DNA of 47,327 nucleotides from Chitiniphilus eburneus (GCF_005048205.1 NZ_SUMF01000025.1:1-47327), one strand, 5' to 3'. Numbered from the stretch's first letter, positions 33,694 to 42,559 are shown. Made by a program: numbers and translations. The notes: generated by a model not told the origin, from the letters alone.

Positions 33694-35097
33694 TCAAGCA
33701 GGTTGCAGGGCAGGGTTGGCCGGGCGCGACCGGCCGGGCAGCCAGCGGCGCTTCTTGGAAACCGGGGCGGGTGCGAGCGCCAGTTCGGCCAGCACCGGCA
33801 GGCCGAGGCCGTGCTCGATGTCGCGCACGGAGCGGACGCGGCGATCCAGCAGTTCGAACACCAGCGCGAAACCGATGCCCAGCAGGCCGCCGGTGAAGAT
33901 CGCCAGCGCCAGGTTGAGCAGCATGCGCGGGCTGGACGGCTTGAGCGGGATCGGCGCGGCTTGCAGCACGGAGATGTTGGTCGCCTCGGCACGGCTTTCG
34001 ATCATCGACTGCGAGTAGCGGTCGAGCGTGGTTTCGTAGGCGCGCTGGGCGTTTTCCATCTGCCGTTGCAGCACATCCAGCTCGGCGCGGTCGCCCTTGA
34101 GCTTGAGCACGCGCTCTTTCTGCGCGGCCAGCGCGCCGGTGAGCGAGGCCTGGCGCGAAGCCGAGCTGCTGGCGGCGCTGGAAAGGCCGCTGGCGTACTG
34201 GCGCGTCAGTTCGGCCAATTCGGTGCGGGTGGCATCCAGCTCGGCCTTGGCGGCGATGTAGTGCGGATGGTTGGGGCCCACGCGCTGCGCCAGTTCGTCG
34301 AACTTGCCCTGCTGCTGCGCCAGCTGGCTTTTCAGTTGCTGGATCAGCGGGTTGTTCAGCACGTCCGGCGCGTTGTCGCCCCGGGCGCGGGCGCGCGCGT
34401 CGTAGGTCTGCGACTGGGCCATCACCACTTGCGACGACAGGTCGTTCAGGCGCTGCGTCTCGGTGTCCAGGCGCTCGTCGGTGGCGACGATGCCCTGCTC
34501 GCGCTGATAGTCGGAATAACGGCGCTGCGCGGTTTCCAGGTTCTTCTGCAAGGTCTTGAGCTGCGTTTCGAAGAACACCGAATTCTGCTGCGCGGCGTTG
34601 CTGCGGATGTCGCTCACCGTCTTGACGTAGGCCTGGGAGAACGCGTTGGCGATGGCAGCGGCGAACTGCGGGTCGGCGGCGGTGAAGCTCAGGTTGATGA
34701 TGCGGCTGTCGCGCGCCGGCTCCACCTCCAGCGAGCGCAGCAGCGATTTCGCCAGCCAGTCGCGGATGTTGCCGTGGCCCTGGGTGTCGGCGATGAACGC
34801 TTCGCGCGTTTCCGGCAGCTTGTCCAGGCCCAGCGCATCCACCACGTTGAGCGCAGTGTTATGGCTGGTGATGATCTGCGCCTGGGTGGTCATGTAGTCG
34901 GGCGCCAGCACGTTGGGCGCGGCCAGGCCGTTGATGGGATCGACCGGCTTGGCATCGACGGTGAGCACCACTTCGCCGGTGTACTGCTTGGGCAGTACCA
35001 GGCTGACGACCATCGCGCCGACCACCACCAGGGCGAACACCATCAGGGCCACCCAGATGCGGGCCCGGAGGATCTGGAAGAACTGTTGGAGATTCAT
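33694..35097 (-). CDS. epsF: Chain-length determinant protein EpsF (Wzz/PCP family)
   Basis: 467 residues. Membrane helices lie near 13-36 and 395-420, flanking a periplasmic coiled-coil domain (about 160-360) rich in Q, A and E. The C-terminal proline-rich PIPLKPSSPRMLLNLALAIFTGG motif before the second helix is typical of the PCP2a family. The tail VSKKRRWLPGRSRPANP is basic and cytoplasmic. It sets EPS chain length together with EpsG and links the inner membrane to EpsE. Confidence 0.93.
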   Translation of the reverse strand: MNLQQFFQILRARIWVALMVFALVVVGAMVVSLVLPKQYTGEVVLTVDAKPVDPINGLAAPNVLAPDYMTTQAQIITSHNTALNVVDALGLDKLPETREAFIADTQGHGNIRDWLAKSLLRSLEVEPARDSRIINLSFTAADPQFAAAIANAFSQAYVKTVSDIRSNAAQQNSVFFETQLKTLQKNLETAQRRYSDYQREQGIVATDERLDTETQRLNDLSSQVVMAQSQTYDARARARGDNAPDVLNNPLIQQLKSQLAQQQGKFDELAQRVGPNHPHYIAAKAELDATRTELAELTRQYASGLSSAASSSASRQASLTGALAAQKERVLKLKGDRAELDVLQRQMENAQRAYETTLDRYSQSMIESRAEATNISVLQAAPIPLKPSSPRMLLNLALAIFTGGLLGIGFALVFELLDRRVRSVRDIEHGLGLPVLAELALAPAPVSKKRRWLPGRSRPANPALQPA

Positions 35098-35110
35098 GTC
35101 GCTTTCCCGA

Positions 35111-35917
35111 TCAGAAGAGTGCTTCGCGCACGAACACCACGTCGTTGGCCTGGACCACGTCGGTGGGCTTCACGTCCAGCACGTCGGTGCCGCCGTCCTG
35201 CCGGGTGCGGTGGACCTGCAAGCCTTTTTGCGAGGCGCGCAGGTTGTAGCCACCGGCCACCGACAGCGCCTGCATCACGGTCATGTGGCGTTCCAGGCGG
35301 AACGCGCCGGGCCGGTTGACCTCGCCGTAGACGTAGATCTGCTGCGCGCGCGGGATATAGAGCACGTCGCCGGCCTGCACTTCATCGGCCTTGGCGCTGC
35401 CGTCCTGCGCCAGCAGCGCGGCCAGCGAGAACTCGCGGCGCTCGCTGCCGCGCGTCAGCACCAGGGTGTCGCCACCGTTGGGGTTGACGCCGCCGGCCAG
35501 CGCCAGCGCGTCGATCAGCGTCGAGGCACTGTCGAGCGCGTAGCGGCCGGGGTTGGATACTTCGCCCAGCACCGCCACGCGCCGCGAGCGGTATTGCGTG
35601 ATCAGGACGTTGACGTTGGGCTTGTTGACGAAGCCGCCGCGCTGCAACAGGCCGGCGATGCGCGATTCGGCCTGCGAGAACGACAAGCCGGACAACTTCA
35701 CCGCGCCGATCAGCGGGAAGCTGATCTCGCCGGACTGCGTGAGCTGGATTTCGGTGGTGAGATCGGGGTGGTCGTAGACGGCCACTTTCACCACGTCGCC
35801 CGCCCCCAGTACGTACTCGGCGTCGCGCGGCTGCGGGTCGGCGGCGCGGGCCGGGTTCAGCGTGAGCACGGCCACAGCGCACAGCGCGGCCAGGCGTTGG
35901 ATCCAGCCCTTCATCAT
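35111..35917 (-). CDS. epsE: EpsE, polysaccharide export outer-membrane protein (Wza-like)
   Basis: 268 residues. A signal peptide (about 1-26, ending NPARAAD) is followed by the Poly_export domain (AEYVLGAGDVVKVAVYDHPDLTTEIQLTQSGEISFPLIGAVKLSGLSFSQAE) and two SLBB-type domains (YRSRRVAVLGEVSNPGRYAL and QQIYVYGEVNRPGAFRL). It forms the outer-membrane export channel. No lipobox cysteine is visible, unlike classical Wza. The first ATG of the ATGATG start overlaps the epsD stop by ATGA and has AAGGGG upstream. Confidence 0.93.
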   Translation of the reverse strand: MMKGWIQRLAALCAVAVLTLNPARAADPQPRDAEYVLGAGDVVKVAVYDHPDLTTEIQLTQSGEISFPLIGAVKLSGLSFSQAESRIAGLLQRGGFVNKPNVNVLITQYRSRRVAVLGEVSNPGRYALDSASTLIDALALAGGVNPNGGDTLVLTRGSERREFSLAALLAQDGSAKADEVQAGDVLYIPRAQQIYVYGEVNRPGAFRLERHMTVMQALSVAGGYNLRASQKGLQVHRTRQDGGTDVLDVKPTDVVQANDVVFVREALF

Positions 35918-36831
35918 TTCAGCCCCTTCACGCCGGCCTTCAGATGCTCGGCCGTGCCCTGCCCCGTTGCCTCGACAGCGGCCGCGGGCGCGGCGGCCTG
36001 CGCGGTGGGCGCAAAGCCGTTGACGTATTCGACCTGGGCCTTGCCGCGCAGGTCGGCCAGCTTGGTGCGGGCTTCGCGCTCGGTTTCGCCGTTGCGCAGG
36101 TAGGCGGTGATCGCGGGGGCGGCATCGGCTTCGCTCACCGGCGCCGGGCGGCTTTCCTCCAGTTGCAGCAGCACGGCGCGGCCGTTGCCGTCCGGCAGGT
36201 TGACGATATCGCCGACCTGCATCGTGGCCACACGCGCCAGCAGCGGCATCGGCAGTTGCTCGGCGGCGCGGCGGGTGCGGCCGGCCTTGTAATCGACGCT
36301 GGCGGCCTTGAGCGCGGCTTCGGTCTCGGCGGCGGTATGCACGTTTTGCAGCGACGCCAGCAGCGCCTTGTCGGACGCGGCGGCGGCCGGCACGCTGAAG
36401 CTGGCAAAGTCGTAGACGCGGCGTTCGGAGAACAGCGCCGGGTTCTCGTTGTAGAACTTGCTGCGCGCATCGGCGGTGGGTTCGGTGGGCTTGCCGATCA
36501 CACGCTCGGCGGCGGCCTGCGCCAGCAACTGCCGACGGCTCTGCTCCAGCGCCTGCAACACCTGCGGATCGCGGTCGAGCTTGAGTTCCTCGGCCTTCTG
36601 CACCAGCAGTTCCTGATCGACCAGTTGTTCGACCAGCTTTTGCTTCGCTTCGTCGGTCACCGGTTGCGGCTGGCGCGCCAGGACGAAGTTGAGTTGGTGA
36701 ACGGTGATTTCCTTGCCGTTCACGCGGGCCAGCACCTGGCTGGGCGACTTGGCCTCCTGCTTGTCGCCGCACGCGGCGAGCGCGAGCACGAGCAGCACGA
36801 AACCGAATCGCAGGGGTCGGACGTTGCGCAT
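35914..36831 (-). CDS. epsD: EpsD family peptidyl-prolyl isomerase lipoprotein
   Basis: 305 residues. A lipoprotein signal LLVLALAAC ends in the lipobox L-A-A-C, then GDKQEAKSPSQVLARVNGKEITVHQLNFVLARQ. This is the SurA/PpiC-like N-terminal chaperone region, with a more diverged C-terminal parvulin-like part (VGDIVNLPDGNGRAVLLQLEESRPAP). In the eps group it is expected to help fold outer-membrane partners such as EpsE. AAGGA lies 7 bases before the ATG. Confidence 0.9.
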   Translation of the reverse strand: MRNVRPLRFGFVLLVLALAACGDKQEAKSPSQVLARVNGKEITVHQLNFVLARQPQPVTDEAKQKLVEQLVDQELLVQKAEELKLDRDPQVLQALEQSRRQLLAQAAAERVIGKPTEPTADARSKFYNENPALFSERRVYDFASFSVPAAAASDKALLASLQNVHTAAETEAALKAASVDYKAGRTRRAAEQLPMPLLARVATMQVGDIVNLPDGNGRAVLLQLEESRPAPVSEADAAPAITAYLRNGETEREARTKLADLRGKAQVEYVNGFAPTAQAAAPAAAVEATGQGTAEHLKAGVKGLK

Positions 36832-36911
36832 GGCATTCCTTTCCAGTGGTTTTTCGAGTTGGTACCGGAGCCCGTGGTCAGGCCCCGTGGTTGTTTTCAG
36901 CAAGCAGTGCA

Positions 36912-36935
36912 ATTCATTCGGTAATTCATGCGGTA
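36912..36935. repeat. Tandem 12-bp direct repeat in the epsB-epsD gap
   Basis: ATTCATTCGGTA at 36912-36923 is directly followed by ATTCATGCGGTA at 36924-36935, one mismatch. It lies 81 bp upstream of the epsD start and could be a regulator half-site pair or part of an internal promoter. Confidence 0.5.
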
Positions 36936-37004
36936 CTTCACATTCCTTCCTTCAAATCCCGGCACGCCACCCAGGCTGAGCCATCGGTCGCTGCATGCCA
37001 GTCC

Positions 37005-38483
37005 CTAATAGGCGTTTCGATCCCGCGCCATGCTGGTCGCCGTCTGCATCACGATCTTCAGGTCGAGCCAGAGCGACCAGTTGCGCAGGTAGTCGAGGTC
37101 GTATTCGATGCGCTTCTGCATCTTGTCGATGGTGTCGGTCTCGCCGCGATAACCGTTGACCTGCGCCCAGCCGGTGATGCCGGGTTTCACTTTGTGGCGG
37201 ATCATGTAGCCGCGGATCAGCTTGCGGTACATCTCGTTGTGGGCGTTGGCGTGCGGGCGCGGGCCGACGATGCTCATCTTTCCTTCCAGCACGTTGATGA
37301 ACTGCGGCAGCTCGTCCAGCGAGGTGCGGCGGATGAAGCCGCCGATGGGGGTCAGCCGCTGGTCGTTCTTCTGCGCCTGCACCACCTTGTCGCCGTCTTC
37401 CATCACCGTCATCGAGCGGAACTTGTAGACCAGGATGCTTTCGCCGTTGGCGCCATAGCGGCGCTGCTTGAACAGCACCGGGCCGGGCGAGGTGAACTTC
37501 ACCGCCGCCGCCACCGCCAGCATCACAGGCCAGATCAACGCCAGGATCAACAGCGCCAGCACGATGTCGGACACGCGCTTGACCACGCTGGACATGCCCA
37601 CGAACGGGCTTTCGCATACCGCCACCACCGGGATGCCGCCCACGTGGTCGAAGCGCGCCTGGATCAGGTCGCAGACGAAGAAATCGGGCAGGAAGTAGAT
37701 CGAGGCGGTGCTGTCCTTCAGGTCTTCCAGCAGCGACAGCACGCGCGGCTGCGAGGTCATCGGCAGCGAGACATAGATGTGGCCGATGCCGTTGGCCTTG
37801 ACGTAGTCGGCCAGCGTAGCCAGCTTGCCCAGCAGCTCTTCTTCGCCGATGCCTTCCAGGCGCGAGACGTGGCGGTCGTCGAAGTAGCCGGCGAATTCCA
37901 GGCGCAGCTCGGGGTTTTCGCGGATGCGAGTGGCCAGGGCGGTGCCGGCCTGGTTGGCACCGATCACCACGGCGCGCGCCAGCGGGGCGTCGCGCGGGCT
38001 GAGCAGCATGGCGCGGAACAGCGCATGCACGCCGATCAGCACCAGCGGCGCGGATAAATGCCAGGCGATGAGGAACGGCGGGTAGAAGTAGGCGTTGAAA
38101 CCGGACAGCCGGCCGATCAGCCAGAGAAAGCCGACCACGCATCCCCAGCCGGCGACAAAGCGGCCCAGGCCCAGCAGCGGGCGGCTGACGCCCGGCACGA
38201 ACAGGAAGGTGCCGTCGAGCAACTGCGCGGACAGCAGGAAGGCCAGCGCGGCCCAGACCAGCAGGTAACCGTTCCAGGCGATCTCGAACGGGATGGCAAG
38301 CAGGTACAGCACGACGACCACGACGATGGGGTCGAGGAAGCTCTTGCAAAAGCTGGCCAGCGGCGCGGCGTGCGCCAGTTGGCCGAAGCGTTCGTTCGAC
38401 AGGGAGGACTGGACGAACTCCGGGCCGCGCTGCGGTTCGGCCTGGTGGCCGCTGTTCAGGACAAAATCGACGTTCGCGTTCAT
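37005..38483 (-). CDS. epsB: Undecaprenyl-phosphate glucose phosphotransferase EpsB (WcaJ-like)
   Basis: 492 residues. Four or five N-terminal membrane helices (about 55-160), a central CoA-binding-like domain (ARAVVIGANQAGTALATRIREN), a fifth helix (about 302-325) and the C-terminal sugar transferase domain: VKFTSPGPVLFKQRRYGANGESILVYKFRSM, TSLDELPQFINVLEGKMSIVGPRPH and KPGITGWAQVNGYRGETDT. It transfers a hexose-1-phosphate, usually glucose, to undecaprenyl phosphate and so starts each EPS repeat unit. Confidence 0.95.
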   Translation of the reverse strand: MNANVDFVLNSGHQAEPQRGPEFVQSSLSNERFGQLAHAAPLASFCKSFLDPIVVVVVLYLLAIPFEIAWNGYLLVWAALAFLLSAQLLDGTFLFVPGVSRPLLGLGRFVAGWGCVVGFLWLIGRLSGFNAYFYPPFLIAWHLSAPLVLIGVHALFRAMLLSPRDAPLARAVVIGANQAGTALATRIRENPELRLEFAGYFDDRHVSRLEGIGEEELLGKLATLADYVKANGIGHIYVSLPMTSQPRVLSLLEDLKDSTASIYFLPDFFVCDLIQARFDHVGGIPVVAVCESPFVGMSSVVKRVSDIVLALLILALIWPVMLAVAAAVKFTSPGPVLFKQRRYGANGESILVYKFRSMTVMEDGDKVVQAQKNDQRLTPIGGFIRRTSLDELPQFINVLEGKMSIVGPRPHANAHNEMYRKLIRGYMIRHKVKPGITGWAQVNGYRGETDTIDKMQKRIEYDLDYLRNWSLWLDLKIVMQTATSMARDRNAY

Positions 38484-38529
38484 TCGTGTGTACTCCTGCC
38501 GGGTTCAGCTCGGAACCTGCTTCTGATCT

Positions 38530-38580
38530 GCGCGGCCACGCGGGCCGCGCGGACATCGGATCGCGGGCGGTAGGTACCGC
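38530..38580. other. Two hairpins upstream of epsB
   Basis: GCGCGGCC-ACGCG-GGCCGCGC (38530-38550) and GCGGTA-GG-TACCGC (38567-38580) in the 250-bp gap between epsL and epsB. Neither has a T tract on the - strand, so neither is a classical terminator. They could be mRNA processing or attenuation structures. Confidence 0.5.
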
Positions 38581-38733
38581 ACCGTGGTTCGACCTCCACC
38601 GCATCGCCACCCGGCGTGCGTCCGAATCAGATTCCCAGGCCCTTGTGGGGCTTGCCTCGGCGTTATTTCGACTGGATCAGCCAGTGCCTTCCGTGGGTGC
38701 CGCGCGGCGTTTTCGGCAGCGCGGCCCAGCGGC

Positions 38734-39942
38734 CTAGAACCGCCAGTTGGCAGTCAGACCGTATTGCATGCTGTCGTACTCGTTGCTGGGCACGTTGGAA
38801 TCGCGCCCCTGTTGCTCCACATAGGCGATCAGGTCGATCGCGTTGGTGGGACGAAACGTGCTGGCCAGGCGCCAGTAAAGCGTCTGGTCCTGGATATCCC
38901 CCAGGGTGTCGCGGGCGATCTCGCGGTCCTCGTAGCGCACTTCGCCGGTGAAAATCCACTTGGGGTGGTAGCGCCAGTCGGCGCGAATGCGGTAGGTATC
39001 GGTGATGCGACGCACCAGGTTCTGGCCCGGGTCGTCGAACGCGCGCTCGTACGCCAGCTCCACGCTGGTGCGCTCGGTGGCCTGCCACTGCGCATTGATG
39101 CCGCCGATGAAGTTGTCGGTGGCCTCGCCGCCCGCCTTGTCCTTCCACGACACCCAGCCGATGCTGCCGCCAAAGCGGGTCAGTCCGGTGACCGGTATCT
39201 GCCAGGCGAAATCCACGCCGTGCTGGCGGTAGCCGCGCTGGTCGGCGCTGATGAAGCCCAGGTTCTCGACGTATTCCAGCTCGGACATCGTGCCGCGCAG
39301 GGTGAAGGTGCTGCCCTTGCCGGTCTGGGCGGTGACGCCGACCGCGACGTGGTGTTCGTCGTAATCCTGGTACTGGCGCGCTTCGTGGCGCTCCTCGGTG
39401 CCGCCGATGCTGGCGCCCAGCGACCAGGTCGGGCCGATCTGCCAGTTGCCGCTGGCTTCGGCAGTGCGGGTGCGATACAGATCCTTGATGCCGCCCAGTA
39501 CGTCTTCGAAGGACGACAGCGATTTGCGGTCGCCATAGCTGAGGCGGCCGCCGACGTTGCTGCCCACGGCCCATTGCCACGCGGCCTCGCCATCCCAGCC
39601 CGTGTAATCGAGTTCGTCGTAATGCAGGTAATGCGGGGCGAAGACTTCGCCGTTGAAGGTGAACAACTGGCGCGATACCGGCCATTGCGCCTTGACGCCG
39701 ACGCGCGGCTCGATCAGGTGATCGCCGCGTTGCGTATCGCCCAGCACGACGCCGGCATCGGCCGCGTCGGGCAGGCGGAACAGGTTGTCGTCGTAGCGGT
39801 AGCGCAATCTGGCCTCCAGGACCACGGCATCGCTTTCGTCATAAGCCGCATGCGCGGCCGGCAGCATCGCTGCGCACAGCATCACGGCGGGCACCGACCT
39901 GCAAGCTGCCCGGTGCTTAGCTTTCGCATTGCTGTTGCGCAC
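38734..39942 (-). CDS. epsL: EpsL outer-membrane protein
   Basis: 402 residues. The signal peptide VRNSNAKAKHRAACRSVPAVM...AAHA ends near residue 33. Almost all of the rest is alternating beta strands with aromatic girdles, ending in aromatic RF (GLTANWRF), as expected for a beta-barrel porin. The family is EpsL of exosortase-linked EPS loci. The start is taken as the GTG at 39942 with AAGGGG 6-7 bases upstream; a GTG at 39972 would lack a ribosome site. First gene of the - strand eps series. Confidence 0.85.
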   Translation of the reverse strand: MRNSNAKAKHRAACRSVPAVMLCAAMLPAAHAAYDESDAVVLEARLRYRYDDNLFRLPDAADAGVVLGDTQRGDHLIEPRVGVKAQWPVSRQLFTFNGEVFAPHYLHYDELDYTGWDGEAAWQWAVGSNVGGRLSYGDRKSLSSFEDVLGGIKDLYRTRTAEASGNWQIGPTWSLGASIGGTEERHEARQYQDYDEHHVAVGVTAQTGKGSTFTLRGTMSELEYVENLGFISADQRGYRQHGVDFAWQIPVTGLTRFGGSIGWVSWKDKAGGEATDNFIGGINAQWQATERTSVELAYERAFDDPGQNLVRRITDTYRIRADWRYHPKWIFTGEVRYEDREIARDTLGDIQDQTLYWRLASTFRPTNAIDLIAYVEQQGRDSNVPSNEYDSMQYGLTANWRF

Positions 39943-40004
39943 CCAGTTCCCCTTGAGAAACACCAAAATCACTTACTCGCATAGAAATTTACGAGAAAAA
40001 TGGT

Positions 40005-40033
40005 GGCAAACGACCGCTAGAGCGTCAATTGCC
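40005..40033 (-). other. Hairpin in the epsL leader
   Basis: On the - strand GGCAA-TT-GACGCT-CT-AGCGGTC-GT-TTGCC folds into a 29-nt stem with small bulges. It lies 63 nt upstream of the epsL start. A second hairpin (CCCTTT-CA-AAAGGG) lies near 40058-40071 and a third (GGGGCGTG-GAT-CACACCCC) near 40095-40113. It may be a structured leader; no known riboswitch class was matched. Confidence 0.45.
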
Positions 40034-40143
40034 AAAATTACCTTTTCGCCACCCTTTTGAAAGGGCATGCATCTTAACCGAACCTCACCGGGTATGGGGT
40101 GTGATCCACGCCCCGAAAAATAGTCATCAATGTTTGTATTAAA

Positions 40144-40162
40144 TTGTCATATCTATTGACAA
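40144..40162. promoter_or_regulatory. Inverted repeat TTGTCA-N7-TGACAA
   Basis: Perfect 6-bp arms with a 7-bp spacer, 202 bp upstream of epsL. On the - strand TTGTCA could also serve as a -35 box with a weak -10 (TAATAC or ATACAA) 15-17 bp later. Candidate operator/promoter of the eps operon. Confidence 0.45.
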
Positions 40163-40422
40163 CCCAATGATCATAAAGAAATTTTTCTTAAAAACACATG
40201 GAGCACGCCCGAGCAGACTAGCCATTCGACATTAAGCTTCCATTTAAACGTCATTTCAAATCCAATAAATCATCAAATCCTGATATTTAAAATCACATGG
40301 TGGAAAAGGCATGTATTTATAACTTACAAGCCACCCCATCAATACCGATAGATGGCGGAAAAACCCGGGTAACCGGGGTGATTTCCGACCATTTTGTCAT
40401 AAAGTTGGACAGTTTTTAGTAA

Positions 40423-40444
40423 GTAGTTTTCTGATGAAAACTAC
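40423..40444. promoter_or_regulatory. Perfect 9-bp inverted repeat GTAGTTTTC-TGAT-GAAAACTAC
   Basis: A 22-bp palindrome in the AT-rich block. No T tract follows on either strand, so a protein-binding site is more likely than a terminator. Confidence 0.5.
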
Positions 40445-40822
40445 ATTTACCGGCGGCACGCCGATAACCTTCGGCATTCATCAAGCGCAACAACACGACC
40501 AACGGCGTTCAGCGACGCCTCAGCGGAGGCCGCCAATGTGCACGTGCAGCATTCGTCACCCGACAACGCGATAAAAAAACAGGATGGGCGGTCGTCATGC
40601 GGGGGGGCCGCCCGACGGAAAACGGCGGGCCGGAAAAGAAAAAACCAGCATCGAGACTCAGGGCGAAGGGCCGGGAAAGTGCATCAGTGGGCAGCGATGC
40701 CTTCAACGAGGCCGGCGCTGGCCCCTACCCGGCCGCCTGGACGGCCGCGCCTCTCGACCGTCCGGCGGGAAGGCTGCTTATAGTTGAAGCGGGAAGGACA
40801 AACGAGTCGAGGAGGAAATGCA

Positions 40823-41065
40823 ATGAACGCCATCGAGCTGAAGGATTTCCTGTTATGGAGCACCGTGCTCAATTACATCGTGCTGCTGGTGTGGTTCGGC
40901 GTGCTGATAGCGGCCCGCGGCTGGCTCTACCGACTGCATGGCCGCTGGTTCAAGCTGGCGCCCGAGACGTTTGACGCGCTGCACTACGGCGGCATGGCCT
41001 GCTACAAGATCGGCATCCTGCTGTTCAATCTGGTGCCGCTGATCGTGCTCTGCGTGCTGGGCTGA
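40823..41065 (+). CDS. DUF6868 family small membrane protein
   Basis: 80 residues with two hydrophobic helices (about 15-33 and 62-79). WLYRLHGRWFKLAPETFDALHYGGMACYKIGILLFNLVPLIVL fits the DUF6868 family. GAGGAGG before the ATG at 40823 is strong. Function unknown. The neighbourhood holds several other short proteins and an MscS channel, so a role in envelope stress is a guess. Confidence 0.85.
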   Translation: MNAIELKDFLLWSTVLNYIVLLVWFGVLIAARGWLYRLHGRWFKLAPETFDALHYGGMACYKIGILLFNLVPLIVLCVLG

Positions 41066-41087
41066 TCCGCGTGGCCTGGGCAAAACA

Positions 41088-41115
41088 AAGGCCGCGGCGG
41101 ATGCCACGGCCTTTT
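41088..41115 (+). terminator. Terminator after the DUF6868 gene
   Basis: AAAGGCCGCGG ... CCACGGCCTTTT, a stem with one mismatch, between two convergent genes. It can probably work on both strands. Confidence 0.8.
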
Positions 41116-41131
41116 CCTAGACGCGCGTGCC

Positions 41132-41929
41132 TCAGGCGGGCGGCGCCAGCCGTTGTTCCAGTTCGGGCCGCAGCCGGCGCAGCAGTTCGCTTTTCACGGC
41201 GGTGTAGTCGGCGTTGTCCACCCAGACCTGCGCCGACAACCGGGCGCCGGCATCGGTATACTCCGCCACCGCGATCAGCGGCGCGGGCGAGGCCAGGATG
41301 CGAGTGTCGGCGGCCACCACGTCGCGCATCAGCGCCAGGCCGGCTTCCACCTGGCTGGTTGCCACCTGGAAGTTGACGTCGATCCGGCGTGTGGCATTGC
41401 GGGTGTAGTTGGTCACGGCGTTGGACCAGAGCTGGCTGTTGGGCACATACAGCGCGGCGCCGTCACTCTTGACCAACTGGGTGGAAAACAGCCCCACCTC
41501 GCGCACGGTGCCCGCCACCACCCCGACGCCTTCGATATAGTCGCCGGCGCGGAACGGCTTGAGCAGCAGCAACATCAGCCCGGCCGCGATGTTCTGCAAG
41601 GTGCCCTGCAAGGCCAGCCCGATGGCGAGGCCAGCGGCACCCAGCGCGGCGACGATGCTGGTGGTCTGCACCCCCAGCCGGCCCAACACGTTCACCAGGG
41701 TGAGGATACGGATGCCCCACAGCACCGCCGCACCCAGCAACGGCGCGGCGGTGGGGTCGCCACCGGCGCGGACGGTGAGCCGTTCCATCGCCTGCGCCAG
41801 TCGCCGTGCCAGCCAGAAGCCGATCAGCAGGATCAGCAGCGCGACCACCAGATCCACGCCGTAGTTGGCGGCGCGGTTGAACAGGGTGTCGAAGAACCGC
41901 TCCACGCGGTCGAGGTGGGCCAATGCCAT
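41132..41929 (-). CDS. Small-conductance mechanosensitive channel (MscS family)
   Basis: 265 residues. Three membrane segments (about 23-45, 64-82 and 86-112) with the pore-lining TM3: GAAGLAIGLALQGTLQNIAAGLMLLLLKPFRAGDYIE, followed by the beta domain (GTVREVGLFSTQLVKSDGAALYVPNSQLWSNAVTNYTRNATRRIDV) and an alpha/beta tail. It releases osmolytes on hypo-osmotic shock. GGGAG is 8 bases before the ATG at 41929. Size is near that of E. coli MscS. Confidence 0.95.
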   Translation of the reverse strand: MALAHLDRVERFFDTLFNRAANYGVDLVVALLILLIGFWLARRLAQAMERLTVRAGGDPTAAPLLGAAVLWGIRILTLVNVLGRLGVQTTSIVAALGAAGLAIGLALQGTLQNIAAGLMLLLLKPFRAGDYIEGVGVVAGTVREVGLFSTQLVKSDGAALYVPNSQLWSNAVTNYTRNATRRIDVNFQVATSQVEAGLALMRDVVAADTRILASPAPLIAVAEYTDAGARLSAQVWVDNADYTAVKSELLRRLRPELEQRLAPPA

Positions 41930-42041
41930 GTCGTTGCTCCCTATCTTTGCTGGCCGGCCCCTTGGCGGTGGCGCGGCCCGGTCGAACAGGGTTGACGTTA
42001 TAGCGCGGATTGAGCCCGGTGCGGATGTGGATAGTTGGCCC

Positions 42042-42320
42042 TCAACCGTGTGGTTCGCTGTGTTGGGTACTGACACTGGGGTCGGGCGCGGCAGGCCGCG
42101 CCCCGGTCGGATCGGGCAGGCCCGCGTCGGGGTCGAGCGGCGGGGGCGCGCTGTCGGCCAGCGGCGCGTCGTGGCGCAGGGCCTCCACATTGGTATCGCG
42201 CGCGTCTTCGCGCTCGATCTGTTCGTCGAGCGGTGCGTCGGCTTCCCGCAGCGCGGGATCGAAATCCGGGTCGTCCGGCAATACGGTGCGCTCGTCTTCT
42301 TCCTGGTAGGGATTCGGCAT
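42042..42320 (-). CDS. Small acidic hydrophilic protein
   Basis: 92 residues, rich in D, E and P, with no hydrophobic segment: MPNPYQEEDERTVLPDDPDF at the N-terminus and a proline-rich, probably disordered tail. AGGAGG sits 5-6 bases before the ATG at 42320. No family recognised. It is divergent from the GH13 gene at 42560. Confidence 0.6.
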   Translation of the reverse strand: MPNPYQEEDERTVLPDDPDFDPALREADAPLDEQIEREDARDTNVEALRHDAPLADSAPPPLDPDAGLPDPTGARPAAPDPSVSTQHSEPHG

Positions 42321-42559
42321 GTCGGCCTCCTGGATGGATCGCGGCGCCGGATGACGCCGCCCTGCCCCACCGGTGCAATATCCATGCCTTGGCACGGCCG
42401 AGCCCGGCGCGGGCATGCGACATCGCGGGAGGCAGGATTTACACTGCGCGCGGCAAGTTTGCGCATCGCCGCGCCGCGCCAGCCGCCGCCGACCGCGACG
42501 GTGCCTGGCATGGTCCCTGCATTGCCAGACGCCATCGACATGACAGAGGCAAGCCCGAT

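Larger units (their letters stand above)
39943..40822. other. 880-bp non-coding region upstream of the eps operon
   Basis: The part from about 39970 to 40480 is very AT-rich compared with the flanking genes and has several inverted repeats (listed separately). 40480-40800 is GC-rich with overlapping open frames lacking ribosome sites; no gene is called. It separates the eps operon (-) from the DUF6868 gene (+). Confidence 0.7.

Noticed and set aside
35111-36772. A 553-codon open frame extending epsE upstream over epsD
   Set aside because: The extra part has biased composition and overlaps a clear lipoprotein gene; the epsE signal peptide starts at the ATG at 35917.
40005-40450. Cyclic-di-GMP riboswitch or JUMPstart/ops element before the eps operon
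   Set aside because: The hairpins lack the conserved GEMM core, and no GGCGGTAGC ops core occurs on the - strand in the leader; the GGCGGTAGG near 38567 is on the wrong strand.
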